From: Actinomadura chibensis NBRC 106107 | GTDB taxonomy: Bacteria > Actinomycetota > Actinomycetes > Streptosporangiales > Streptosporangiaceae | Direction: 5' to 3' | Assembly (NCBI RefSeq): GCF_001552135.1 | Contig: NZ_BCQP01000019.1 | Location: 1 to 64,000 of the forward strand | DNA length: 64,000 nt | Shown: in pieces, positions 57,760 to 64,000 of the stretch | How positions within the stretch are numbered: the stretch's first letter is position 1 | How the letters are laid out: each line of letters begins with the position of its first letter | Position numbers and translations under genes: made by a program | Notes under the pieces: model-generated | What the model saw: the letters and a program-made list of their open reading frames with translations, nothing else | Database searches by the model: none | What the model was told of the DNA's origin: nothing

Positions 57760-58746
57760 TCAGGTGTCGACGAACGTCCGCGGGACGATCACCCGCAGCG
57801 CGTTGCCGCGGATCTTGATCGACACCGGGGTCCGGCCGCGGATCTCGCCGTCCACGTCCACCCGCATCGGCGGGTCGGTCTCGATCTCGACGTGGTCGGT
57901 GGTGAGGAACGCGTCCTCGTCGAGCGACCGCCACGGGCCGGTGAGGACGTGCCGCGCCGTCGCCGACGCCAGCCGCAGCCGCCGCTCGTCGCCCAGCCGG
58001 TAGACGGCGAGGAGCCGGTCGTCGGGGCTCGCGTCGCGGGCGATCCGCTGCCCGCTGTGGTGCGCGCCGTTCGCGACGTTGAGCTGGTGCGTGGCGAGCT
58101 CGCGGGTCTCCCCGTCGATCGTGATCCGGGCGGTGAACGCGGCGTGCCGGGGCAGCAGCCGGGCCGCCGTCAGCGCGTACGCGGGACGCCCGACGACCCT
58201 CTTCAGCGCGTGCGGGACGTGCTCGGCCACCTGCACCGACACGCCGAGGCTCACCATGTTCGCGAAGATGTGCTCGCGGTCGGCGCCCGGCCCCTCGCCC
58301 TGCGGGTCGCCGGTGCTCTCGAACCAGCCGACGTCGACGTCGGCGACCTTGCCGCCGCCCGGCGTCCCGACCGCGAGGGTCCGGATCGCGCCGGGCAGGT
58401 CGAGCGGCAGCTCCAGGCTCCGCGCGAAGTTGTTGGTGGTGCCGAGCGGCAGCACGCCGAGCGCGATGTCGCGGTGCGCGAGGTGCCCGACCGCCTCGGC
58501 GACCGTGCCGTCCCCGCCGCCGACGACGACGAGGTCCGGCTCCAGGGCGAGGACGTCGGCGAACAGCTCGCGCAGCCGGGACGGGTCGGTCACCGGGAAC
58601 ACGTGCACGAAGTCGATCCCCGACTCGCGCAGCAGCCGGCGCGCCCGCCCGTACAGCCGGCGCCCCCGCCGGGACCGCGAGTTGATCACCAGCGCGGCGC
58701 GCCCGCCGGCCGCGATCGCCGACTCCAGCTCCGCCTTGGTCCGCAT
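57760..58746 (-). CDS. YegS/diacylglycerol-kinase-like lipid kinase
   Basis: 328 residues. DAGK catalytic domain: ALVINSRSRRGR (about 21), VVVGGGDGTVAEAV (about 75-88, nucleotide loop GGGDGT) and VLPLGTTNNFARSL (about 100). The C-terminal half has the beta-sandwich VDVDGEIRGRTPVSI. It phosphorylates a lipid such as diacylglycerol. The start ATG is preceded by GGAG at 7 nt; ATG 58761 and GTG 58773 are in-frame alternatives. Confidence 0.88.
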   Translation of the reverse strand: MRTKAELESAIAAGGRAALVINSRSRRGRRLYGRARRLLRESGIDFVHVFPVTDPSRLRELFADVLALEPDLVVVGGGDGTVAEAVGHLAHRDIALGVLPLGTTNNFARSLELPLDLPGAIRTLAVGTPGGGKVADVDVGWFESTGDPQGEGPGADREHIFANMVSLGVSVQVAEHVPHALKRVVGRPAYALTAARLLPRHAAFTARITIDGETRELATHQLNVANGAHHSGQRIARDASPDDRLLAVYRLGDERRLRLASATARHVLTGPWRSLDEDAFLTTDHVEIETDPPMRVDVDGEIRGRTPVSIKIRGNALRVIVPRTFVDT

Positions 58747-58944
58747 CTCACCGCTCCGCATTCCGGGACGCACCGCCCTGCCCCTCCGTCCCCCGCCGCC
58801 TCCGACCCCTGCCGTCCGGCCTTCTCGTCCGCGTCACCCTACAAGGGAGGACAACGAGGCTCTCCAGACCGATATTTCATAAACCCGATACGCGCCGTTG
58901 AAACACGGCCGTAAGCGGGGAGCATTACCGGTGACGCACTTTCC

Positions 58945-60006
58945 ATGAGCCACCGGGACGGGACCATGCGGCTGCGCGCCTTGGCGGAAGCGGGATTCGT
59001 GATGGGGGTGGCCGGGCTCACCGCGTGCGTGGCCGCGTCCCTGTCCACCTCGATCGCGGCCTCGATCGCGCCGGGCGGCGCGCCGCTGTGGCCCGCGCCC
59101 GCCGACGACGGCGCGGCCGTGGTCGGCGAGCGGCGGCCGCGCCGCCGCGTCCTCGACCTGGCGGTGCGCTCGCCCGCCCTCGGCGGGGTCGCCCACGTCC
59201 GGCTGCTGCTGCCCCGGCGCTGGTCCCGGGACGCCGCCCGCACCTGGCCCGTCCTCTGGCTGCTGCACGGCGCCCTCGCCGGGCCGGACCGGCACACCGC
59301 CTGGAGCGACCACACCGACATCGAGGAGCTGACCGAGGACGCCGACGTGATCGTCGTCATGCCGGACGGCGGCCCGTCCGGCACCTACACCGACTGGTGG
59401 AACCGCGGCGACGGCCACGGCCCGCGCTGGGAGACGTTCCACCTCGCCGAGCTCCGGCAGATCCTGGAGCGCGGCTACCGCGCCGGGCCGGACCGCGCCG
59501 TCGCCGGGAACGCGATGGGCGGGCTCGGCGCCCTCGCCTACGCGGCCCGGCACCGCGGGCTGTTCCGGGCGGCGGCCTCGTTCAGCGGGCCCGTCCACAC
59601 GCTGTACCGGGACCCGTCCGGGCTCGACGTCGCCGACCTCGTCGAGCTGGGCGTCGCGACCGGCGCGCCGTCCCTCGACTGGACGGACGTCTGGGGCGAC
59701 CCCGGCGAGCAGCGCGTCGTGTGGCGGCAGCACAACCCGTACGACCTGGCCGACCGGCTGACGGGCGTCCGCGTCCACGTGAGCGCGGGCGACGGGGTGC
59801 CCGGCGCGTACGACCTCGCCGGCGGGCGCTCGGGGGGCGATCCGGTGGAGCGGCTCGTCCACACCGTGTCGCAGGAGTTCGCGGGCAAGCTGCGGAAGAT
59901 CGGCCTCCCGGTCTCGACGCACTTCTACCGCGGCACCCACACGTGGCCCTACTGGCGGCGCGAGCTGCGCGCGGCGCTGCCCGCCCTGCTGGCGGAGATC
60001 GTCTGA
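58945..60006 (+). CDS. Antigen-85/esterase-like protein lacking the catalytic Ser
   Basis: 353 residues. An N-terminal hydrophobic segment (about 12-40) suggests secretion or anchoring. The alpha/beta-hydrolase core is clear: PVLWLLHGALAGPDRHTAW, VIVVMPDGGPSGTYTDWWN, and a late GTHTWPYWR His. The nucleophile elbow is GNAMGG with Ala190 where GxSMGG has Ser. The family includes mycobacterial MPT51, an antigen-85 relative without the Ser. So probably a binding protein rather than an esterase. An alternative ATG lies at 58966. Confidence 0.82.
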   Translation: MSHRDGTMRLRALAEAGFVMGVAGLTACVAASLSTSIAASIAPGGAPLWPAPADDGAAVVGERRPRRRVLDLAVRSPALGGVAHVRLLLPRRWSRDAARTWPVLWLLHGALAGPDRHTAWSDHTDIEELTEDADVIVVMPDGGPSGTYTDWWNRGDGHGPRWETFHLAELRQILERGYRAGPDRAVAGNAMGGLGALAYAARHRGLFRAAASFSGPVHTLYRDPSGLDVADLVELGVATGAPSLDWTDVWGDPGEQRVVWRQHNPYDLADRLTGVRVHVSAGDGVPGAYDLAGGRSGGDPVERLVHTVSQEFAGKLRKIGLPVSTHFYRGTHTWPYWRRELRAALPALLAEIV

Positions 60007-60035
60007 CCTGTCCGCGGCCCGCTAGGGTCGGGGGC

Positions 60036-60923
60036 GTGGTAGAACCTCGTTCTGATTCGGCCGTCCCGGCGTTCTGGCAGGGGCTCGGGCTGCCCGGTCT
60101 CATCGACGCGCACGTCCACTTCATGCCGCAGCGGCTGATGAGCGCGGTGTGGGGTTACTTCGACGAGGCCGGTCCGCTGATCGGCGCCGAGTGGCCCATC
60201 CGGTACCGCGACTCGGAGGAGGAGCGGCTCGCGTTCCTGCGCGGCCTCGGCGTGCGGGCCTTCCCGTCCCTGCTGTACCCGCACCGGCCGGGGATGGCGG
60301 AGTCGCTGAACGAGTGGGCGGCCGGGTTCGCCGCCCGCGTCCCCGAGTGCGTCCAGACGGCGACGTTCTTCCCCGAGCCCGGCGTCGAGGAGTACACCGG
60401 GCGCGCCGTCGAGGCGGGCGCCCGCGTCTTCAAGGTCCACCTCCAGGTCGGCGGGTTCGACCCGCGCGCCAAGGAGCTGGACCCGGTATGGGGGACGCTC
60501 GCCGACGCCGGGGTGCCCGCGCTCGTCCACGCCGGGTCGGGGCCGGTCGCCAACGGGTACACCGGGCCGGGGCCGTTCGGCGAGGTCCTCGCCCGGCACC
60601 CGCGGCTCACCGCGATCGTCGCGCACCTCGGCGCGCCCGAGTTCGACGGGTTCTTCGCGCTCGCCGACCGGTACGAAAGCGTCCACCTCGACACGACGAT
60701 GATCTTCACGAGGTTCGCCGCGCTGGCGCCGTTCCCGAACGCGCTGCTGCCGCGCCTGCGCGACCTCGGCCTCGCCGGGCGCGTCCTGCTCGGCACCGAC
60801 TTCCCCAACATCCCCTACGAGTACGCGCACCAGCTGGAGTCGCTGGCCGCGCTCGGCCTCGGCGACGACTGGCTCCGCGCCGTCTGCTGGCACGGCCCGG
60901 CCCGCCTGTTCGGCCTGGCCTGA
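60036..60923 (+). CDS. Amidohydrolase-2-type metal hydrolase/decarboxylase
   Basis: 295 residues from GTG. TIM-barrel amidohydrolase: LIDAHVHF (HxH, about 23), PALVHAGSG (about 158), IVAHLGAPEFDG (about 190), LLGTDFPNIPYEY (Asp, about 250). Related to aminocarboxymuconate-semialdehyde-decarboxylase-like enzymes; substrate unknown. The GTG start lies 30 bp after the esterase stop, with a GGTCGGGGG ahead. Confidence 0.83.
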   Translation: MVEPRSDSAVPAFWQGLGLPGLIDAHVHFMPQRLMSAVWGYFDEAGPLIGAEWPIRYRDSEEERLAFLRGLGVRAFPSLLYPHRPGMAESLNEWAAGFAARVPECVQTATFFPEPGVEEYTGRAVEAGARVFKVHLQVGGFDPRAKELDPVWGTLADAGVPALVHAGSGPVANGYTGPGPFGEVLARHPRLTAIVAHLGAPEFDGFFALADRYESVHLDTTMIFTRFAALAPFPNALLPRLRDLGLAGRVLLGTDFPNIPYEYAHQLESLAALGLGDDWLRAVCWHGPARLFGLA

Positions 60924-60929
60924 CCCTTG

Positions 60930-61976
60930 TCAGTGGTCGCAGGGCGCGCTTCCCGCGTGCTCGTGCGGGTCGTCGCCGTCGGCCACGTGGCGCGGGCCGT
61001 GCGCGTCGTCGCAGTGGACGTGCCCGCCGCCCGCCACAGCGCCGACGTGGTCGACCTCCAGCGTGGAGTGGGTGATCCCGTACGAGTCGCGCAGCAGCTC
61101 CTGCAGGTCGCGCCGGACGGCGTGGCAGTCGCCCCCGGCGTCGACGAGCACGTGCGCCGACAGCGCCGGGTAGCCGGAGCTGACCTCCCACACGTGCAGG
61201 TCGTGGACCTCCTCGACGCAGGGCCGTCCGGCGAGCCTGCCGCCGAGCTCGGACGGGTCGATCCCGGCGGGCGCGGCCTCCATCAGGACGCGGCCCGCGT
61301 CCCGGAGCAGCCCGTATCCCGCCTTGAGCATCAGCGACGCCACCACCAGCGAGGCGATCGCGTCGGCGCGGGCGAAGCCGGTCGTCCACACGACGAGCCC
61401 GGCCACCGCCGTGGAGATGAACGCGAACAGGTCGTTCAGGATGTGCTGGAACGCGCCCTCGACGTTCAGGCTGCGCCGGTCGGCCCGGCTGATCAGCACG
61501 GTCGCGGCGACGTTGACGGCGATGCCGGCGAGGGCCGTCCAGAACACGAACTGGCCGTGCACCTCGGGCGGCTCGATCAGCCGCCGGACGCCCTCGTACA
61601 GGAAGTAGACGGTGAGCAGGATCAGCGTCAGCCCGTTGAGCTGCGCGGACAGGATCTCGGCGCGGCGCAGGCCGTAGGTGTAGCCGCCCTTCGGCGGGCG
61701 CGCCGCGATGCGCATCGCGACCAGCGCCAGCGCGATCGCGAACGCGTCGGTCATCATGTGCGCGGCGTCGGTGATCAGCGCCAGCGACCCGGCGATCACG
61801 CCGATCACGACCTCGCCCGCCATGTAGACGACGATCAGCGCCAGCGCGCCGCCGAGCAGCCGCCGGTCGGCGGTCGGTGAGACGGCGTGCCCGTGGCCGT
61901 GGCCGTGGCCATGCCCGTGCCCGTGCCCGTGCCCGTGCCCGTGCTCGGTGGTCTCGGTCTTCCGTTCCCGGGTCAT
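60930..61976 (-). CDS. CDF zinc exporter with (Gly-His) tail
   Basis: 348 residues. His-rich cytosolic N-terminus of about ten Gly-His pairs, then six transmembrane segments. Zn site: HMMTD in TM2 (ITDAAHMMTDAF) and HILND in TM5 (FQHILNDLFAF), the His-Asp pairs of CzcD/ZnT-type exporters. Exports Zn (also Co or Cd) in exchange for protons. Lies 64 bp downstream of the ArsR/SmtB-type repressor on the same strand; a metal-responsive operon. Confidence 0.92.
   Translation of the reverse strand: MTRERKTETTEHGHGHGHGHGHGHGHGHGHAVSPTADRRLLGGALALIVVYMAGEVVIGVIAGSLALITDAAHMMTDAFAIALALVAMRIAARPPKGGYTYGLRRAEILSAQLNGLTLILLTVYFLYEGVRRLIEPPEVHGQFVFWTALAGIAVNVAATVLISRADRRSLNVEGAFQHILNDLFAFISTAVAGLVVWTTGFARADAIASLVVASLMLKAGYGLLRDAGRVLMEAAPAGIDPSELGGRLAGRPCVEEVHDLHVWEVSSGYPALSAHVLVDAGGDCHAVRRDLQELLRDSYGITHSTLEVDHVGAVAGGGHVHCDDAHGPRHVADGDDPHEHAGSAPCDH
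61893..61946. repeat. 6-bp coding repeat (Gly-His)
   Basis: About nine to ten gtgccc/gtggcc hexamers encode alternating Gly-His at the exporter's N-terminus. In frame, so copy number can vary. Confidence 0.85.
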
Positions 61977-62040
61977 GAGACCGCGCCCTTCTGCGGGCGG
62001 CCCTCGCTCGGGACTCGCGCGGGTCCTCGCATCGCTCCGG

Positions 62041-62508
62041 TCATCGGGAGTCCTCCCCGTGGCCGATGTGGGTGAGGGCGAGGTCGAGCAGCATCCGGAC
62101 GTGCGAGTCGTCCAGCCGGTAGTAGGCCATCCGGCCGGACCTGCGGACCCGCACGACCCGGTTGGCGCGCAGCAGGCGCAGCGCGTGCGAGACCGCCGAC
62201 TCCGAGTGCCCGCAGGACGCGGCGATGTCGCACACGCACATCTCGCCCCCTTCGAGCAGCGCGATGATCACCCGCAGCCGCCCGGGGTCGGACAGCAGCC
62301 CGAACACCTGCGCCAGCTCGTTGATCGTCTCCCCGGCCGGGAGCGCGGCGGTGACCAGGGCGACCTTCGCGGGGTCGACGACGCGGACCGCGCACGCGTC
62401 CGCCGCGACGGCCTCGGCGGAGGCCGCCGCGACGGCCTCCGGAGCTTCCGGAGCCGCCGCGCCGGCGGCGCCCGGGGCGTCGGGAGCGATATCTGAAGCA
62501 CTGCTCAT
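62041..62508 (-). CDS. ArsR/SmtB-type metal-sensing repressor
   Basis: 155 residues with an Ala/Pro-rich N-terminal extension of about 60. The winged helix follows (FGLLSDPGRLRVIIALLEGG, CGHSESAVSHALRLLRANRVV). Two metal sites can be read: EMCVCDI in the DNA-binding helix (as in ArsR/CadC) and DSHVRMLLDLALTHIGH in alpha5 (DxHx10Hx2H as in SmtB/CzrA). It probably represses itself and the CDF exporter when Zn is low. The start codon lies inside a 14-bp palindrome; no good SD precedes it. Confidence 0.88.
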   Translation of the reverse strand: MSSASDIAPDAPGAAGAAAPEAPEAVAAASAEAVAADACAVRVVDPAKVALVTAALPAGETINELAQVFGLLSDPGRLRVIIALLEGGEMCVCDIAASCGHSESAVSHALRLLRANRVVRVRRSGRMAYYRLDDSHVRMLLDLALTHIGHGEDSR

Positions 62509-62515
62509 ATGAGCA
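62502..62515. promoter_or_regulatory. ArsR operator palindrome over the start codon
   Basis: TGCTCATATGAGCA is a perfect 14-bp palindrome covering the ATG at 62508. Just upstream on the minus strand is TATATT (62521-62516), a good -10 that would place the transcription start at or next to the ATG, that is, a leaderless mRNA. Confidence 0.6.
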
Positions 62516-62533
62516 AATATACTCCAGGTGTCC

Positions 62534-63583
62534 TCAGGAGACCGTCGGGGCGGGCTCCTCGGACGGCGGCAGCGACATCGGGCCCTGCGTGGGCTCGCCG
62601 GGCTGCTCGATTCCGCCGCCCGTCCCGGGGTCGCCGCCACCCGTACCCGGATCCTCGGTCGGGACGCCCGGCGAACCCGGCGAAACCTCGGGGCTCGGCG
62701 TCTCCGTGCCCGGCGACTCGGTCCCGGGCGACTCCGGCCCCGGCGACTCGACGCCGGGCGAGTCCAGCCCGGAGTCGGACGGCGCCGGCGAGTCGCTCGT
62801 CGGGACCTCGGTCTCCGTGGTCGGCAGCTCGGTGGGCGGCCCGTCCGACTCGCCCTCGGTGGCGCGCGGCCGCTCGAACCCCATCGTCGCCTCCGGGTCG
62901 ACGAGGACGAAGGTCTCGATCGTCCCCTTCCGCGAATCCCGGGGCTGGATCTCCGTCACATTCCGCTTCTTGAATCCCGGCCAGGATCGGCCAGTGTAGG
63001 ACACGTTGCCGGACGAGATCTTTTCCTTCGGACGGGTCAGCGGATTTCCACAATTGCACTTGACCGTGGGCACTCCGTAACCATTGATCAAAACGCCCAT
63101 TCCGGCCTGCAGGACGGCGGGCGCGGACACCGCCTTGCCCTCGTGGTACCCGTGGTTCGTGACCAGCGTGTCGGTGCGCAGCAGGACCGGCGTCAGCCGC
63201 GACACATACCGCGGGATATCGCTCACCGGGATGCCCTGGACCTCCGCCCACGCCTTGGCCTTCTCCGGGTTGGCCTGCAGGAACGCCACCAGCTTCTGCT
63301 GGTCGCAGGTGGACGCCTGGCGCGTCCCCCCGTACAGGCCGGGGGAGTCGCCGGTCTTCTTCCCGCCCGCCTGGGGGCGCGGCTTGACGCCGGTCTTGTC
63401 GGTGTTGGCGACCAGCGTGTACGGGTCGGGGCCCGGCGTTCCCACGGTCAGCCTGGTGATGGTGGCGCCCGCGTCGCCGCACGCGGCCAGCGCGGTCGCC
63501 GCCAGCGCCAGCGCCGCCGCGGCCGCCGCCGCCGACCGGAACCGGACCCGGCGCCGCGCAATTCTCGAATGGATCTCAGGCAT
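62534..63583 (-). CDS. Lipoprotein with Thr/Pro/Ser-rich tail (DUF6777-like)
   Basis: 349 residues. Twin-Arg-rich n-region, Ala/Leu core and lipobox LAAC (Cys about 35) mark a lipoprotein. The folded part (50-220) has LTVGTPGPDPYT and a CNCGNPL pair and resembles actinobacterial DUF6777 lipoproteins. The last 110 residues are Glu-Ser-Pro-Gly repeats (ESPGTESPGTETP) and are probably an extended wall-spanning tail. Divergent from a Ser/Thr kinase across 146 bp, a common pairing that suggests shared cell-envelope signalling. Confidence 0.78.
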   Translation of the reverse strand: MPEIHSRIARRRVRFRSAAAAAAALALAATALAACGDAGATITRLTVGTPGPDPYTLVANTDKTGVKPRPQAGGKKTGDSPGLYGGTRQASTCDQQKLVAFLQANPEKAKAWAEVQGIPVSDIPRYVSRLTPVLLRTDTLVTNHGYHEGKAVSAPAVLQAGMGVLINGYGVPTVKCNCGNPLTRPKEKISSGNVSYTGRSWPGFKKRNVTEIQPRDSRKGTIETFVLVDPEATMGFERPRATEGESDGPPTELPTTETEVPTSDSPAPSDSGLDSPGVESPGPESPGTESPGTETPSPEVSPGSPGVPTEDPGTGGGDPGTGGGIEQPGEPTQGPMSLPPSEEPAPTVS

Positions 63584-63626
63584 GCGTCATGTCTCCCGCT
63601 GTCTCCCGCCTCGGGCCAGCCGAACC

Positions 63627-63632
63627 TATACT
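63627..63632 (+). promoter_or_regulatory. Candidate -10 box for the right-end kinase
   Basis: TATACT in an otherwise GC-rich divergent spacer, about 98 bp before the kinase ATG. No convincing -35 at 17 bp, so tentative. Confidence 0.3.
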
Positions 63633-63729
63633 CTTTGATGCCGGGCGGAGCGGATTTGTGCTCGGCGGAATGCTCGAATTTCCACGGCCGGCCGCGGAGC
63701 CGGTGTCGGGGGACCCGACGGGGGTGCGA

Positions 63730-64000
63730 ATGGCGGGTCCGAGTCCCCTCTCCGCCGCCGATCCCGTCCGGCTCGGCGGCTGGGAGCTGCTCGGCCGGCT
63801 CGGCACCGGCGGGCAGGGCGCGGTCTACCTCGGCCGCCCGGTCGATCCGGGGGCGGGGCCGTCCCGCGTCGCGGTCAAGCTCCTGCACGCGCAGCTGCTC
63901 GCCGACGCGGGCGCGCGGGAGCGGTTCGTCCGCGAGCTGGCGCTGCTCCAGCGCGTCGCCGGGTTCTGCACCGCGCAGATGCTCGCCGCCGACATGGCGG
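63730..64000 (+). CDS. Ser/Thr protein kinase (5' part, runs off the window)
   Basis: The first 90 codons of a Hanks-type kinase: GGWELLGRLGTGGQGAVYLG with the glycine loop GTGGQGAV (about 25-32) and catalytic Lys in VAVKLLHAQ (about 50). The remainder lies beyond base 64000. The GTGGQG loop resembles the GRGGQG loop of the kinase at the left end. A GTG six bases upstream is an alternative start. Confidence 0.85.
   Translation, partial: MAGPSPLSAADPVRLGGWELLGRLGTGGQGAVYLGRPVDPGAGPSRVAVKLLHAQLLADAGARERFVRELALLQRVAGFCTAQMLAADMA

Noticed and set aside
57760..57775. Terminator between the P1 peptidase and lipid kinase
   Set aside because: Only 14 bp separate the convergent stops and no convincing hairpin with T-tract is present.

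Overview
The window is very GC-rich, with GTG starts, long antisense open frames, 4-nt ATGA/GTGA gene overlaps, a lipoprotein and Hanks-type kinases. This points to a high-GC actinomycete, probably a Streptosporangiales/Actinomadura-like genome; the lineage is inferred from gene style only. I see no rRNA, tRNA, CRISPR array, insertion sequence or phage gene.

Left part (1-23 kb). A minisatellite-rich spacer is followed by a membrane Ser/Thr kinase. Next comes a tightly overlapping four-gene minus-strand operon (8701 to 2376) that looks like a condensin-type complex: a kleisin-sized protein, a proline-tailed protein, a small winged-helix (kite-like) protein and a 1157-residue SMC-like ATPase. 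No topoisomerase VI/JetD-like nuclease accompanies it. A LuxR-family ATPase regulator (LAL type) diverges from it. Then come two degenerate AMP-binding proteins in tandem: the first carries a huge 36-residue repeat insertion and has lost its catalytic lysine, the second is cut short. They are followed by an aldehyde dehydrogenase ending at a 17-bp repeat array, a RibD split into two overlapping genes, and sbcD-sbcC.

Middle (23-44 kb). An MFS exporter, a PH-domain protein and a MarR/SMP-30-like pair lead into a compact nonribosomal peptide cluster. On the minus strand it runs, with every junction overlapping or within 9 nt: a 49-codon ORF, ATP-grasp ligase, NRPS (A-PCP-C), NRPS (A-PCP-C-PCP-TE), MFS exporter, Cys-nucleophile hydrolase, A-PCP protein, second ATP-grasp ligase. 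A divergent SyrP/TauD-type 2-oxoglutarate hydroxylase and a LuxR-HTH regulator sit at its head. Adenylation pocket residues read as Val-like, Ser (identical to the EntF code) and Asn-like. Both hydrolase/thioesterase domains have Cys in place of the Ser nucleophile. Product inference: a small hydroxy-Asn/Val/Ser-containing peptide, possibly built on or with a ribosomal peptide.

Right part (44-64 kb). Mixed housekeeping and accessory genes: solo GroES-like protein, sugar epimerase, secreted trypsin-like protease, SDR, Baeyer-Villiger-type flavin monooxygenase, DUF4132 protein with a small coupled partner, PLD-like LuxR regulator, aldo/keto reductase, PadR regulator overlapping an amino-acid permease tail-to-tail, TetR plus P1-family peptidase, lipid kinase, an antigen-85-like protein lacking its catalytic Ser, an amidohydrolase, a Zn-type ArsR/CDF efflux pair, a threonine/proline-rich lipoprotein and the start of a second Ser/Thr kinase.
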